This document shows positions 1 to 9,960 of a DNA stretch of 64,000 nucleotides, in pieces. The stretch's first letter is position 1, and each line of letters opens with the position of its first letter. The notes beneath the pieces were generated by a model. That model was not told the DNA's origin. It saw only the letters and a list, made by a program, of their open reading frames with translations, and did not search any database. Made by a program: the position numbers and the translations under genes. Origin of the DNA: Glycomyces harbinensis (GTDB lineage: Bacteria; Actinomycetota; Actinomycetes; Mycobacteriales; Micromonosporaceae); NCBI RefSeq assembly GCF_900101745.1, contig NZ_FNAD01000005.1, positions 124,001 through 188,000 of the forward strand. Direction: 5' to 3'.

Positions 1-857
1 AGGTCCTGGACGCCGACGACGAGGCCCGCGTCGAACAGTTCGAGGCACACCTCGATGAGCAGCTTCTCGGTGAACGGGTCGCCGACCTGCACGCTCGGGC
101 GCGCGTCGCCCTCGCCCGACTCCGAGAAGGTCGCGGAGGCGAGGACGGAGACGCCGCCGATGCCGTCGCGGCCGGTCTTGGCGCCGAGGAGGATCACGAT
201 GTTGCCCGTGCCGCTGGCCTGCATCGACTGGAGGCGCGAGCGCGGCATGACGCCGACGCTCAACGCGTTGACCAGCGGATTGCCCTGGTAGCACGGGTCG
301 AAGTAGGTTTCGCCGCCGATGTTGGGCAGGCCCACGCAGTTGCCGTAGTGGCCGATGCCGTCGACGACGCCCGGGAGGACCCGGGCGGTGTCGGGGTGGT
401 CGATGGCGCCGAACCGCAGCGAGTCCATGACCGCGATCGGGCGGGCGCCCATCGCGATGATGTCGCGGATGATGCCGCCCACGCCCGTGGCCGCGCCCTG
501 CTTGGGCTCGACGTACGACGGGTGGTTGTGCGACTCGACCTTGAACGTGACGGCGATGTGGTCGTCGATGGCGACGACGCCGGCGTTCTCGCCGATCCCG
601 GCCAGCAGGCGCGGGGTCCGCGGGTTCTTCTCGCCGAACTGGCGCAGGTGCACCTTGCTCGACTTGTACGAGCAGTGCTCGGACCACATGATCGAGTACA
701 TGGCGAGCTCGGACTGGGTCGGGCGGCGGCCGAGGACCTCGCGGATGCGCTGGTACTCGTCCTCCTTGAGGCCCAGTTCGGCCCAGGGCTGCTTCTCGTC
801 GGGGGTCGCGTCGGCGACGCCGACGGTGTCCACGGCGACGTTCAGGTCACGGGTCAT
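1..857 (-). CDS. purL: Phosphoribosylformylglycinamidine synthase subunit PurL (3' end outside window)
   Basis: PurL carries out the ATP-dependent amidation of FGAR to FGAM in purine synthesis, using ammonia delivered by PurQ with PurS as bridge. The first 285 residues are here; the rest runs off the window start. The N-terminus reads [13 protein letters not shown], followed by the family motif [10 protein letters not shown] and by [10 protein letters not shown] and [14 protein letters not shown], which are ATP/substrate-binding segments of the small-type PurL. The ATG at 857 overlaps the purQ stop as ATGA, so translation is coupled within a purS-purQ-purL operon. Only the C-terminal ATPase half is unseen; nothing looks broken in the visible part. 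Confidence 0.97.
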   Translation of the reverse strand, partial: MTRDLNVAVDTVGVADATPDEKQPWAELGLKEDEYQRIREVLGRRPTQSELAMYSIMWSEHCSYKSSKVHLRQFGEKNPRTPRLLAGIGENAGVVAIDDHIAVTFKVESHNHPSYVEPKQGAATGVGGIIRDIIAMGARPIAVMDSLRFGAIDHPDTARVLPGVVDGIGHYGNCVGLPNIGGETYFDPCYQGNPLVNALSVGVMPRSRLQSMQASGTGNIVILLGAKTGRDGIGGVSVLASATFSESGEGDARPSVQVGDPFTEKLLIEVCLELFDAGLVVGVQD

Positions 858-1537
858 CGACGCACTCCCTCACTGAGGTGGGCCAGGACGGAGGCGACTA
901 TGCCGAGGCCGTCGGTGGACGGCCCGGTGAGCGCCTCGACGGCGTGTTCGGGGTGGGGCATGAGGCCGACGACGTTCCCGGCCTCGTTGGTCACCCCGGC
1001 GATGTCGCGCATCGAGCCGTTCGGGTTGTCGAGGTAGCGGAAGACCACGCGGCCCTCGCCCTCCAGGCGGTCGAGGACCGCCTCGTCGGCCACGTAGCGG
1101 CCCTCGCCGTGCTTGGCGGGGAAGACGACCTCGTTGCCGGGCTCGTACAGGCGGGTCCAGGCGGTCCGGTCGGTCTCCACGCGCAGGCGCGCGGGGCGGT
1201 TGCGGTAGCGCAGGTGGGCGTTGCGCACCAGGGCCCCCGGCAGCAGGTGCGATTCGCACAGCATCTGGAAGCCGTTGCAGACCCCGATCACGGGCATCCC
1301 CTGGCCGGCGGCCGCCTTGACCGTGTCCATCACCTGCGAGAAGCGGGCGATGGCGCCGCACCGGAGGGCGTCGCCGTAGGAGAAGCCCCCGGGCAGCCAC
1401 ACGCCGTCGACCCCGTGGATCTGGGCGTCGTCGTGCCACAGGGCGACCGGCTCGGCCCCGGCCAGGTGCACCGCGCGGGCGGCGTCCCGGTCGTCGAGCG
1501 AGCCGGGGAAGGTCACGATCCCGATGCGTGCGGTCAT
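854..1537 (-). CDS. purQ: Phosphoribosylformylglycinamidine synthase glutaminase subunit PurQ
   Basis: Class I glutamine amidotransferase that hydrolyses glutamine and channels ammonia to PurL. At 227 residues it has the normal length. The nucleophile Cys87 lies in VIGVCNGFQ, and the His195/Glu197 pair lies in [10 protein letters not shown] near the C-terminus, completing the triad. The start ATG at 1537 overlaps the purS stop by four bases, and its own stop overlaps the purL start. The three genes therefore form a tightly coupled block that should give stoichiometric PurSQL complex. Confidence 0.98.
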   Translation of the reverse strand: MTARIGIVTFPGSLDDRDAARAVHLAGAEPVALWHDDAQIHGVDGVWLPGGFSYGDALRCGAIARFSQVMDTVKAAAGQGMPVIGVCNGFQMLCESHLLPGALVRNAHLRYRNRPARLRVETDRTAWTRLYEPGNEVVFPAKHGEGRYVADEAVLDRLEGEGRVVFRYLDNPNGSMRDIAGVTNEAGNVVGLMPHPEHAVEALTGPSTDGLGIVASVLAHLSEGVRR

Positions 1538-1779
1538 GCCGCCTCGATCGAGACGGTGAAGCTCTCGATGACGGGGTTGGCCAGGAGCTGGTCGGCGATC
1601 ACTCGCGACTGCTCCTCGACGTTCTGGGCGTTCTGGTCGAACTCGATCTCGACGCGCTTGCCGATCCGAACCGACGCGACGTCGTTGACGCCGAGGCGGG
1701 GCAGCGCTCCGAGGACGGCCTCACCCTGGGGGTCGAGGATTTCGGACTTCAGCATCACGTCGACCACTACACGGGCCAC
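1534..1779 (-). CDS. purS: Phosphoribosylformylglycinamidine synthase subunit PurS
   Basis: Small (81 aa) bridging subunit that docks PurQ onto PurL and helps shuttle ammonia. The body reads [22 protein letters not shown] and ends in FTVSIEAA, the usual ferredoxin-like PurS fold and length. I place the start at the GTG at 1779. An AGGAG lies seven bases upstream, and the next upstream ATG (1818) would add thirteen residues not typical of the family. It is the first gene of the purSQL operon; 100 nt separate it from purB on the same strand. Confidence 0.95.
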   Translation of the reverse strand: MARVVVDVMLKSEILDPQGEAVLGALPRLGVNDVASVRIGKRVEIEFDQNAQNVEEQSRVIADQLLANPVIESFTVSIEAA

Positions 1780-1882
1780 GGTCGCACTCCTGTCGGTCAC
1801 ATGGACGGGACAGGGCAAGCATATTCATCTGCCGTGACCTGGGCCAGCGCCGCGCGGCGCGAACAGTGCCAAGTCACAGCGG

Positions 1883-3301
1883 TCAGAGGATGCCGCCGGG
1901 CCGGTACGCGGCCGCTTCGGGGTGCGCTTTCGCCGCCGCCGTCACCCTTTCGGTGACACGGTCGACCTGATCGCCTGCGGCACCGGTGAATTCACCCGTA
2001 TTCGCGACGAGGGCGTCCAGGCCGGCCCGGTCCAGGGGCAGTCGCGGGTCGGCGGCGAGGCGGTCGAAGAGGTCGTTCTCGCGCAGGCCCTCCTCGCGCA
2101 TGGCGCGGGCGACGGCGACGGCGTGCTCCTTGATGGCCTCGTGCGCGTCCTCGCGGCCGGCGCCCTGCTTGACGGCCTCCATGAGGACCTTTGTGGAGGT
2201 CAGGAAGGGGAGGTAGCGGTCGAGTTCGGCGTCGATGACGGCCGGGTAGGCCCCGAAGTTGTCGAGGACGGTGAGGAACGTCTCATATAGGCCGTCGACG
2301 GCGTAGCAGAGGTCGGGGAGCGCGACGCGGCGGACGACCGAGCAGGACACGTCGCCCTCGTTCCACTGGTCGCCGGCGAGTTCCCCGAGCATGGCCGCGT
2401 AGCCGCGGGCGACGACGGCGAGGCCGTTGACGCGCTCGGAGGAGCGGGTGTTCATCTTGTGCGGCATGGCGGACGAGCCGACCTGGCCGGGCGCGAAGCC
2501 CTCGGTGGCGAGCTCGGCGCCAGCCATGAGGCGGATGGTGAGCGCGGTCGAGGAGGGCGCGGCGACGGCCTGCACGAGCGCGGTGCCGACCTCGTAGTCG
2601 AGCGAGCGCGGGTAGACCTGGCCGACGGAGTCCATGACGCGCTCGAAGCCGAGGTGGGCGGCGATGCGCGACTCGAGTTCGGCGAGTCGGGCGGTGTCGC
2701 CGTCGAAGAGGTCGAGCATGTCCTGGGCGGTGCCGACCGGGCCCTTGATCCCCCGGAGGGGGTACCGCTCGAGGAGGTCCTCGATGCGGTCGTAGGCGGC
2801 GAGGAGTTCCTCGGCCCAGGTCGCGAAGCGCTTCCCGAGGGTGGTGGCCTGGGCGGGGACGTTGTGGCTGCGGCCGGTCATGGCGAGGTCGCGGTACTGG
2901 GCGGCGCGGGCCGCGAGGCGCACGAGGGCGGCGACGGTGCGATCGCGGACCAGTTCGAGGGACTGGCGGACCTGCATCTGCTCGACGTTCTCGGTGAGGT
3001 CGCGGCTGGTCATGCCCTTGTGGATGTGCTGGTGGCCGGCGAGGGCGGAGAACTCCTCGATGCGGGCCTTGACGTCGTGGAGGGTGGTGCGCTCGCGCTC
3101 GGCGATGGAGGCGAGGTCGACCTGGTCGACGACGGCCTCGTAGGCCTCGACGACGCCCTCGGGCACGGTGACGCCCAGCTCCTGCTGGGCCTTGAGCACG
3201 GCGATCCACAGCCGGCGCTCGGCCTTGATCTTCCCGACGGGGTCCCAGATGCCCCGCATCTGGGCGGAGGCGTAACGCTCGGCGAGCACATTGGCAGTCA
3301 C
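1883..3301 (-). CDS. purB: Adenylosuccinate lyase
   Basis: Catalyses two fumarate-releasing steps of purine synthesis: SAICAR to AICAR and adenylosuccinate to AMP. The 472-aa protein shows the lyase-1/fumarase fold. The signature loop GSSAMPHKMN falls at residues 275-284 with the mobile catalytic Ser, and the TGRSHNVPAQ segment with the catalytic His is near residue 146. The GTG start at 3301 has no Shine-Dalgarno. A weak -10-like CATCAT ends six bases upstream, so the message may be leaderless. It lies upstream of purS on the same strand, 100 nt apart, and may be cotranscribed with purSQL. Confidence 0.97.
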   Translation of the reverse strand: MTANVLAERYASAQMRGIWDPVGKIKAERRLWIAVLKAQQELGVTVPEGVVEAYEAVVDQVDLASIAERERTTLHDVKARIEEFSALAGHQHIHKGMTSRDLTENVEQMQVRQSLELVRDRTVAALVRLAARAAQYRDLAMTGRSHNVPAQATTLGKRFATWAEELLAAYDRIEDLLERYPLRGIKGPVGTAQDMLDLFDGDTARLAELESRIAAHLGFERVMDSVGQVYPRSLDYEVGTALVQAVAAPSSTALTIRLMAGAELATEGFAPGQVGSSAMPHKMNTRSSERVNGLAVVARGYAAMLGELAGDQWNEGDVSCSVVRRVALPDLCYAVDGLYETFLTVLDNFGAYPAVIDAELDRYLPFLTSTKVLMEAVKQGAGREDAHEAIKEHAVAVARAMREEGLRENDLFDRLAADPRLPLDRAGLDALVANTGEFTGAAGDQVDRVTERVTAAAKAHPEAAAYRPGGIL

Positions 3302-3639
3302 GGGGCAATGATGACACCCATGCTTGCCAGCAAGAAACGCGAGTAGTCCAGGTCAGGGACTCGTTCACAGCCGGACCCGCCGAAGTCATGCTCGCGAGCA
3401 ATGCCGGTCGGAGAAGGCTCAAGGCGAACAACATCCCACTCCTACCATCCCAAACCCCCACCCACCACGGGGAAAGGTAGGGCCAGCGTCCTGCGCGGGT
3501 GCGACAGGATCCGCCGCCCGCGGCCCGCGTGTCGCCCGAAAGCGTGAGGGCACGCGATCGGGGCTCGCGGACCGCCCAGTAATCGGAACCACTCGGCGTG
3601 GCGGTGAACCAGCACGTAGCGGCCCCGTAAACTAGCGGT
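3302..3639. other. Intergenic region between divergent purB and purD
   Basis: 338 nt without a gene. It must hold back-to-back promoters for purB and purD. A perfect 12-bp palindrome, TGCTCGCGAGCA, lies at 3389-3400 near the purB side and could be an operator, though I know of no assigned regulator for it. The only other clear signal is the purD promoter at the right edge. Confidence 0.6.
3605..3633 (+). promoter_or_regulatory. Probable purD promoter (leaderless start)
   Basis: A TGAACC element (3605-3610) and a TAAACT element (3628-3633) are separated by 17 nt. The -10 ends six bases before the purD GTG at 3640, and no Shine-Dalgarno lies between. Transcription would start at or next to the initiation codon, a common leaderless arrangement in actinobacteria. 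Confidence 0.5.
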
Positions 3640-4860
3640 GTGCGAGTACTCCTGATCGGCTCCGGCGGCCGCGAGCACGCCCTCGCGGCGGCGCTGGCTT
3701 CGGACGAATCCGTCACCAAGCTCATCTGCGCCCCCGGCAACCCGGGCATGGCCGCGCTCGGCGAGTGCGTCCCGGTGAACCAGACCGACCCGGCCGCCGT
3801 CGCCTCGCTGGCGGTGACCTCCGCCGCCGACCTCGTGATCGTCGGGCCCGAGGCGCCGCTCGTGGCGGGCGTCGCCGACGCGGTCCGCGCCAAGGGCATC
3901 CCCGTCTACGGTCCCAGCGGCGAGGCCGCCCGGATCGAGGGCTCCAAGGCGTTCGCCAAGGAGATCATGGCCGCCGCGGGCGTGCCGACCGCCGCCGCGC
4001 GCGTCTGCCGCACCCGCGAGGAGGCCGAGGCCGCGCTCGACGAGTTCGGCGCGCCCTACGTCGTCAAGGACGACGGCCTCGCCGCCGGCAAGGGCGTCAT
4101 CGTCACCGAGGACCGCGAGCAGGCGCTCGCCCACGCGGTCGACTGCGAGCGCGTCGTCATCGAGGAGTACCTCGACGGCCCCGAGGTCTCCGTGTTCGTC
4201 GTCAGCGACGGCAAGACCGCGAAGGCGATGCTCCCGGCCCAGGACTTCAAGCGCATCGGCGAGGACGGCACCGGCCCCAACACCGGCGGCATGGGCGCCT
4301 ACTGCCCGCTGCCGTGGGCCCCGGACGACCTGGTCGCAGAGGTCATGGAGCGCGTGGCCCAGCCGACGCTGGCCGAGCTGGCCGGGCGCGGCATCCCGTT
4401 CGTCGGCACCCTGTACTGCGGGCTGGCCCTGACCGCCAAGGGCCTCAAGGTCGTCGAGTTCAACGCGCGCTTCGGCGACCCGGAGATCCAGGCGGTCCTC
4501 GCGCTCATGGAGACCCCGCTGGGCGAGCTGCTCCTCGCGGCCGCGACCGGCAGGCTCGCCGACGTCGGCTCCCTGTGGTGGCGCGAGGGCGCCGCCGTGT
4601 GCGTCGTGGTCGCCAACGAGGGCTACCCGGGCACCACGGTGACCGGCCGGCCGCTCTACGGCGCCGACGAGGACGGGGTGTTCCACGCCGGGACGGCCCT
4701 GGACGCGTCGGGCCAGCTCATCGCGACGGGCGGCCGCGTGCTCGGCTGCGTCGGCACCGGCAAGTCGGTCGCGCAGGCCCGCCAGGAGGCGTACGCGCTC
4801 GCCGAGGGCGTCAAGCTCGAAGGCGGCTACTTCCGCCGCGACATCGCCGCGAACATCTGA
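3640..4860 (+). CDS. purD: Phosphoribosylamine-glycine ligase (GAR synthetase)
   Basis: ATP-grasp enzyme joining phosphoribosylamine and glycine, step two of purine synthesis. The 406-aa sequence opens with [19 protein letters not shown], the PurD N-domain nucleotide-like fold. It contains the ATP-grasp segment [14 protein letters not shown], the [10 protein letters not shown] loop and the metal-binding NARFGDPE. The GTG start is preceded by a promoter rather than a ribosome site. The last 34 nt overlap the 3' end of the convergent arginine deiminase gene, so the two messages are antisense at their ends. Confidence 0.98.
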   Translation: MRVLLIGSGGREHALAAALASDESVTKLICAPGNPGMAALGECVPVNQTDPAAVASLAVTSAADLVIVGPEAPLVAGVADAVRAKGIPVYGPSGEAARIEGSKAFAKEIMAAAGVPTAAARVCRTREEAEAALDEFGAPYVVKDDGLAAGKGVIVTEDREQALAHAVDCERVVIEEYLDGPEVSVFVVSDGKTAKAMLPAQDFKRIGEDGTGPNTGGMGAYCPLPWAPDDLVAEVMERVAQPTLAELAGRGIPFVGTLYCGLALTAKGLKVVEFNARFGDPEIQAVLALMETPLGELLLAAATGRLADVGSLWWREGAAVCVVVANEGYPGTTVTGRPLYGADEDGVFHAGTALDASGQLIATGGRVLGCVGTGKSVAQARQEAYALAEGVKLEGGYFRRDIAANI

Positions 4861-6080
4861 GACGCCGCGAGGCCGTCTCGCATGGACGGGCAGGACATGC
4901 ACCGGGGGCCTCCCCGGCCGCTGCCGAGTTCGGAGCCGGGGATGGTGAGGACCTTGATCCCGGCGCGCTCGAGGCGGGCGTTGGTGACCGTGTTGCGCTC
5001 GTAGGCGACCGCCAGTCCGGGCGCGAGGGCGAGGGTGTTGTTGCCGTCGTCCCACTGCTCGCGTTCGGCCGTGACCACGTCGCGCTCGCCGGTGTGGATG
5101 ATCTCGATGCGGTCGACCCCGATCGCTTCGGCCGCCGCGTCGAGGAACCGCCTGGGGCCCTTGATGTCGAGGCTCGCGCCGCCGTCGCGGCTGGAGAGCG
5201 TGAACGCCTCCAGGCGCTGCTCGGCAGGGGCGTACATGACCATGCGGTCGCGGTCGACCATGGTGCAGACGGTGTCCAGGTGCATCGTGGCCCGGCGCTG
5301 CGCGATCGGGACCACGAGCACGGTGTGGATCTTCCCGTGCTCGAACGCCTTGCGCGCCAAGCGCTCGGCGCCCGCGGGGGTGGTGCGCTCGCCGACGCCG
5401 ACGGCGAGCACGCCCGGCGCGAGGGCCAGTACGTCGCCGCCTTCGAGGTGCTCGAGCGAGGGGTCGTAGAGCTTCGGCACGGCGGCGAAGCGCGGGTGGT
5501 GGTGGTAGATGATGCCCGTCAGCGTGGTCTCGCGGCGGCGCGCGGGCATCGCGAGGCTGGTCACGGCGACCGCGTCGCCGACCCACACCGAGGAGTCGCG
5601 CGTGAACATCATGTTCGGCAGCGGGTCGATCACGAAGTCGGTGGGCCGCATCATCTTGTGCCGCAAGGAGCTCGAGGTGCCGAACTCCTCCTTGGTGAGG
5701 CCTTCGATGAGGACCGCCGCGAGGCGCTCGGGCTCCAGGTCGGCCAGGTACGCGGCGAGCTCGTGGCGGAGGGTCTGGCCCAGGCGCGGGTCGGCGGTGA
5801 CCGAGACGGTGACGGCCTCGCGGGCCTCGGGCAGCTCGAAGCACTCGCTGAGCAGCGCGGCGACGTACAGGACCTCGACGCCGTGCTCGAGCAGCGTGCC
5901 CGCGAACCGGTCGTGCTCGGCCTGCGCCCGCTCGACCCAGGGGATGCCGTCGAACAGCAGCGCGCCGGTGTTCCGCGGTGTCAGGCGGCGCAGTTCCCCG
6001 CCCGGGCGGTGGAGCATGACGCTGCGAAGGCGTCCCACCTCGGAGTCGACTCCGTAGGCGGGCGCGTCGTTGGCACTCAT
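4827..6080 (-). CDS. arcA: Arginine deiminase
   Basis: Hydrolyses arginine to citrulline and ammonia, the first step of the arginine dihydrolase route. The 417-aa protein has the guanidino-modifying fold. [10 protein letters not shown] and [10 protein letters not shown] carry substrate-binding Asp residues, [10 protein letters not shown] holds the catalytic His, and [10 protein letters not shown] holds the catalytic Cys (about residue 394). Neither carbamate kinase nor ornithine transcarbamylase is next to it, so the energy-yielding pathway is not clustered here; it may serve acid tolerance or nitrogen release. The 34-nt convergent overlap with purD is genuine, because both C-termini are conserved in character. 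Confidence 0.95.
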   Translation of the reverse strand: MSANDAPAYGVDSEVGRLRSVMLHRPGGELRRLTPRNTGALLFDGIPWVERAQAEHDRFAGTLLEHGVEVLYVAALLSECFELPEAREAVTVSVTADPRLGQTLRHELAAYLADLEPERLAAVLIEGLTKEEFGTSSSLRHKMMRPTDFVIDPLPNMMFTRDSSVWVGDAVAVTSLAMPARRRETTLTGIIYHHHPRFAAVPKLYDPSLEHLEGGDVLALAPGVLAVGVGERTTPAGAERLARKAFEHGKIHTVLVVPIAQRRATMHLDTVCTMVDRDRMVMYAPAEQRLEAFTLSSRDGGASLDIKGPRRFLDAAAEAIGVDRIEIIHTGERDVVTAEREQWDDGNNTLALAPGLAVAYERNTVTNARLERAGIKVLTIPGSELGSGRGGPRCMSCPSMRDGLAASQMFAAMSRRK

Positions 6081-6130
6081 GACCTGAGGGTAGACGCGCG
6101 GGGGACGAAGATCAACTTTTCTCTGTTAAC

Positions 6131-6634
6131 GTGGACAGACTGAGCGTTACGACTACCCCCGGGAACGCCCAATTGACGCAACTCGAACTGGTCATACCGC
6201 TACGGGCCACCGCGCCCGGACCCAACGGCAGGGGACTTGATCCGGCGCTGTCCACCTGGCGCGCCGCGGTGACGGCCAGCGCCGACGCGTGCCTGCTGCT
6301 GGCGGCCGACACGCGGATCGTGGCGATCTCGCTGGAAGCGCGGCACATCCTCGGCCTCGCGCGCGACGTGGACGCGGTCATGCCGCGCTTTCTCGATGCG
6401 GGCCTTCGCTTCCTGGACTTCTCGGCGGGCGCGCACCCGCTCGTGGACTCGGAGCTGGCGCGGCTCGCGCCCGTGCAGGCGCTCCAGACCGACGCGCTGG
6501 AGCGCAGCCTGATGCGCATCGACCACCGCGGCGTGCACCGGACGTTCGACGTGACGGCCTCGCCGCTGCACTCGCCGCCGCGCCTGGACGCGGTGGGGTC
6601 GCTGGCGTTCTTCACGCCGATGGGCCCGGCGTGA
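6131..6634 (+). CDS. Stand-alone PAS-domain protein
   Basis: 167 residues. After a short leader, residues about 45-160 form a PAS-like sensory domain: an opening helix with WRAAVTASADACLLLAADT, then VAISLEARHILGL, and a terminal strand GSLAFFTPMGPA. No kinase, GGDEF or HTH output is attached, so it probably signals by protein contact or binds a small ligand. The start is the GTG at 6131; no Shine-Dalgarno is seen. It is divergent from arcA and ends one base before the convergent 3' end of the next gene. The ligand and partner are unknown. Confidence 0.7.
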   Translation: MDRLSVTTTPGNAQLTQLELVIPLRATAPGPNGRGLDPALSTWRAAVTASADACLLLAADTRIVAISLEARHILGLARDVDAVMPRFLDAGLRFLDFSAGAHPLVDSELARLAPVQALQTDALERSLMRIDHRGVHRTFDVTASPLHSPPRLDAVGSLAFFTPMGPA

Positions 6635-6635
6635 C

Positions 6636-8543
6636 TCAGTCGGCGTTCAGGTCGTAGACGACCGCGGTGTCGGTGCGTTCGACCTCCACGCCGAACGGCT
6701 CCGCCTCGGTGTCGAGGTCCGACCAGTCGCTGCCGGGCAGTGAGCCCGGGAGGACCACCACGGTCTCGATGCCCGCCTCGCGCAGCGACTCGATCGCCTC
6801 GTCGCTGGGGAAGCCCTGCGACATCGAGCGCAGGCCCGCCTGCTCGTCGGGCGTGAACGCCGCGACGCCGTTGGCGACCTCCACGAATCCGTCGGTGCTC
6901 CAGTACTGCACTTTCGTGTCGCCGCCGCCCGAGGGCAGGAACAGCACGGGGCCCTCCAGTGCGGACATGTCGACCGGCGCTTCGGGCACCGGCGCGTAGG
7001 GGGCGACGGTCAGGCCCTCCCACAGGACGAGGCCGATCGGCAGGAACAGGAGGGCGTGGACGCGCCTGGGCGCCTTCACTTTCAGGCGCTTGTCGATGCG
7101 GGCGGCGTGCGCGACCGCGTCGGCCTCGTCGGCGATCCGGGTGAGCGTTCCGGCCGCGAGGACCGCGAGGATCAGCGTCAGGTAGATCGCCAGTCGCCCG
7201 GGCGTGCGGATCGCGTCCCAGCCGGGGGCGTACTCGTACAGGGGCGCCCACGCCCACGCGCCCTGGTCGAGGAAGTTGGGGCCCATGCTGACGGCGAAGA
7301 CGGCGGCGGCGCCGAGGGCGAGCCAGAAGCGCTGCCGGCCGGTCCAGCACGACCACACCAGGCCCGCGACGGCGAGCGCGACGAGCGTGAAGCCGACCAG
7401 GAGCGCCTGCTCGGGCGCCCAGGTCAGGTCCGCGCGGGCCGCCTCGTGCGCCGCGCCCCACACGCGCGACTCCTCCGGGGCGATGATGAAGCTCTGCCAG
7501 GTGGGGCTGAACCAGCTGATGTAGTCGGCGTCGCGGACCGCCTCGGGGTAGGCGCGGGCGACCACGGCGTGCTTGTCGGCGATCCACAGGACGCCGAGGC
7601 TGAACACGACGCCGCCGACGCCGTCCGCGGCGAGGGTCCGCCAGCGCAGGCGCGGGCGCAGGGCGAGCCAGTGCAGGCCCACGACCACGCCGACGCCCAG
7701 GAGCAGGTAGACGAACGGGATGCCGAGTCCGGCGCCGATCGAGAACTGCCACAGGGCGGTGAGCCATCCGGCGAGGATCCAGCCGGGCCGCTGGCGTTCG
7801 GCCTTGAATCCGCCGCGCAGGGACCAGCCGTGGCCGCGCGCGAGCATGGCCAGCGCGAGGGCGATGCCGCCCATGGAGAGCACCTGGAGGTGTCCGGCCT
7901 GGCCGAGTTTCCAGGGGGCGTAGGCGAACGCGGCGGCGGCGACGGCCGATCCGGCGACGCGGGCGCCGAGCTGGCGCAGGAGGGCGTAGGCGCCGAGGAA
8001 GGCGAGGGCGAACGTCCCGATGTACAGGAGGTTGTAGACCACGAGGGCGCTCTGGGGCCCGGTGATGAACAGCGCGAAGGGCGCGTAGCCCAGGAGCGTG
8101 TCGGTGAAGAGGTAGGCGTCGGTGAGGGGCCAGAAGCTGTTGGTGTCCCAGATCCCGGCGGGGTTCTCGCGCAGGGCGTGGCCGACCCAGCCGAGGATGT
8201 AGGTGAGCAGCAGCGGGTCGCCGGTGTCGTGGGGGATGACGTCGTCGAGGTCTTTGGCGAGGGGCCAGGTCATGGCGACGGCGAGGAGGACGCTGAAGAG
8301 TCCGGCGAGGGTCCATTCCGAGCGGGCGCCGCGGCGCAGCGCGCGGCCGGTGCGGCGCCAGCGTCCGGGCGGGGCGGTCTCGGGGCCGGGCGCGGCGTCG
8401 TCGTCTTCCGAGGCGGCGGCGAAGCGCTGCCAGCGCTCGTGGTCCTCGGCCGGTGCCGGGGCGGCCGCGTCCTCGGTGCCGGGCGCGGGGGCCCCGTCGT
8501 CGGGCTCGCGCCCGTCCTGGGGTTCGGTTGCGGTGATCGCCAT
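6636..8543 (-). CDS. Polytopic membrane protein, GT-C glycosyltransferase-like
   Basis: 635 residues. An acidic, Pro/Ala-rich cytoplasmic tail of about 75 residues is followed by about a dozen hydrophobic helices and a soluble C-terminal domain of some 130 residues. The first loop contains VIPHDTGDPLLLTYILGW, an acidic loop as found in lipid-phosphosugar-using GT-C glycosyltransferases, then WDTNSFWPLTDAY. I infer a role in cell-envelope glycan assembly, but no family assignment is certain. The start ATG at 8543 begins MAITATEPQDG; longer upstream extensions lack membrane-protein character. It is divergent from the gene at 8768. Confidence 0.7.
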   Translation of the reverse strand: MAITATEPQDGREPDDGAPAPGTEDAAAPAPAEDHERWQRFAAASEDDDAAPGPETAPPGRWRRTGRALRRGARSEWTLAGLFSVLLAVAMTWPLAKDLDDVIPHDTGDPLLLTYILGWVGHALRENPAGIWDTNSFWPLTDAYLFTDTLLGYAPFALFITGPQSALVVYNLLYIGTFALAFLGAYALLRQLGARVAGSAVAAAAFAYAPWKLGQAGHLQVLSMGGIALALAMLARGHGWSLRGGFKAERQRPGWILAGWLTALWQFSIGAGLGIPFVYLLLGVGVVVGLHWLALRPRLRWRTLAADGVGGVVFSLGVLWIADKHAVVARAYPEAVRDADYISWFSPTWQSFIIAPEESRVWGAAHEAARADLTWAPEQALLVGFTLVALAVAGLVWSCWTGRQRFWLALGAAAVFAVSMGPNFLDQGAWAWAPLYEYAPGWDAIRTPGRLAIYLTLILAVLAAGTLTRIADEADAVAHAARIDKRLKVKAPRRVHALLFLPIGLVLWEGLTVAPYAPVPEAPVDMSALEGPVLFLPSGGGDTKVQYWSTDGFVEVANGVAAFTPDEQAGLRSMSQGFPSDEAIESLREAGIETVVVLPGSLPGSDWSDLDTEAEPFGVEVERTDTAVVYDLNAD

Positions 8544-8767
8544 GGGGTTCTCGCGGTCTCCCTCGGTGCTGTCTGGGCCACATCCTACGGACGGTCGCTT
8601 CGCTCCATACGGGCGCATGAGGGCGGTCGGGCGGGGTGTCGGGGCGAATTCCCGGCGGGCGGGGCCGTCACCTTTCCGCCGCCGGTTCGTTGAACGGGGT
8701 TGAGACCTGATTCGCGCGACACCTCGGGTCGGCACCCGTACGAAGACGCAGTTGGAGATACGCAGGC

Positions 8768-9688
8768 ATGGGAAGACACACAACGAAGCTCGGTCACCAG
8801 TCCCGGGCCCAGACGCGTCCTCCGCTGCCGTACCCGGTGAACGACGGCCGGGTGGCGCCGGTGATCCAGGAGGCGATGGACCGCCGGTCGAAGCGGCGGC
8901 GCTCGCGCCTGGCGGCGATCTCGGCGGCCTCGATGCTCGCGGTCGGCGGTGCCGCCGGCATGAGCATCGCCACGGCCGAGGAGCCGGAGGCGGGCAGCGG
9001 CGGTGAGATCGTGTTCAGCGGCGACTGCGGGACGCTCGGCCTGGTGTCGGCGTCGTCGGCCCCGGACTCGTCCGAGGTGACGGTGGAGCAGGGCTCGCAG
9101 GTCAGCTACCGCAACGATCTGGGCACGGCCGCCGAACTGTACGTGGGCGACGAGGTCTACGACATCGACTCGGGCGCCGCGGTGGTGTTCGCGATGAACC
9201 GTTCGGCCGAGGTCGCGATGGTCCCGACCTGCCACGGCCTGTTCGCCGAGTACGAGTCGGCGCAGGTGCTGGTGGTCGAGGCGCAGTCGGAGGAGGAGGA
9301 CGGGTCGGGTTCCCAGGAGCCGGATTCGCACGAGCTTCCGGCGGTCGACGAGGACGGGGCCGAGCCGGCCTCGGACCCGCAGGACCACGGCACGGGCGAG
9401 GGCACGGCCCGGCAGGGTCCCGACGCGGACGCCGCCGAGGACGAGCCCGGGGCCGACGCCGAGGAGGCCCCCGAGGACGAGGTGAACGCGTTCGGCCCGC
9501 CTCCGGGCACGGAGGAGGACCCCGGCGCGGGCGGGGAGCCCGCCGTCGAGGGCGAGGTCGTGGCGGTCGACCCGAAGGCGGTGGCCGACGGCGCGAACGG
9601 CCTGCTGGCCCTGGTCGCGATCATCTGCCTGGTGGGTGTGGCCGCCGCGGTGGCGCGCACCCTGCTCAAGCAGCGGGCGACGGCATGA
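8768..9688 (+). CDS. Uncharacterised surface protein with two membrane segments
   Basis: 306 residues of unknown function. A basic N-terminus (GRHTTKLGH; RRSKRRRSR) precedes a signal-anchor at about 48-70. The next 95 residues look like an extracellular beta-rich, possibly cupredoxin-like domain with three Cys/His sites (SGDCGTL, VPTCHGLF). A long acidic Pro/Glu/Asp-rich stalk follows (about 175-270), then a C-terminal membrane helix with the basic tail TLLKQRATA. No LPXTG sorting motif is present. It is coupled to the small gene at 9685 by an ATGA overlap. It may bind a metal or small ligand outside the membrane, but the evidence for that is only composition. Confidence 0.7.
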   Translation: MGRHTTKLGHQSRAQTRPPLPYPVNDGRVAPVIQEAMDRRSKRRRSRLAAISAASMLAVGGAAGMSIATAEEPEAGSGGEIVFSGDCGTLGLVSASSAPDSSEVTVEQGSQVSYRNDLGTAAELYVGDEVYDIDSGAAVVFAMNRSAEVAMVPTCHGLFAEYESAQVLVVEAQSEEEDGSGSQEPDSHELPAVDEDGAEPASDPQDHGTGEGTARQGPDADAAEDEPGADAEEAPEDEVNAFGPPPGTEEDPGAGGEPAVEGEVVAVDPKAVADGANGLLALVAIICLVGVAAAVARTLLKQRATA

Positions 9689-9960
9689 CGGCCCTCGCCC
9701 CGCAGTCCCCGGCGCCGCAGGCGGCCGCCGCGTCCGGTTCCGCGCATGGCACGCCGGCCTGGTCCGGCGGGCGGGTGCGCAACCGGCGCGACCGGCAGCG
9801 GGCGGCCCGGTGTTTCGCCGGTCCGGAGCCGGCCCGCGCCGCGCGCGCTGCGCGGTCGCGGCGACCGGAGTCCAAGGCGCCGTCGGGGCCCGCGCGAGCG
9901 GTGCCCTTCGCGGCGGTGCCCGGAGCCTCACTCGGGTTCGGCATGGCGGAGTCTCCGTGA
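9685..9960 (+). CDS. Small basic protein of unknown function
   Basis: 91 residues, rich in Ala, Arg, Pro and Ser, with no membrane helix or recognised domain. Support for coding is the ATGA overlap with the preceding stop and a strong G/C bias at third codon positions throughout, as in its neighbours. The basic core GGRVRNRRDRQRAARCF could contact nucleic acid or membrane phospholipid. It could still be a chance reading frame in GC-rich DNA. Confidence 0.4.
   Translation: MTALAPQSPAPQAAAASGSAHGTPAWSGGRVRNRRDRQRAARCFAGPEPARAARAARSRRPESKAPSGPARAVPFAAVPGASLGFGMAESP

Noticed and set aside
4827-4860. Frameshift at the purD/arcA 3' overlap
   Set aside because: Both C-termini are family-like (RCMSCP in arcA; the usual PurD end), so the overlap is simply convergent.
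3442-5844. 800-codon minus-strand frame across purD and arcA
   Set aside because: Covers the real purD on the other strand and the real arcA in another frame; no recognisable protein.
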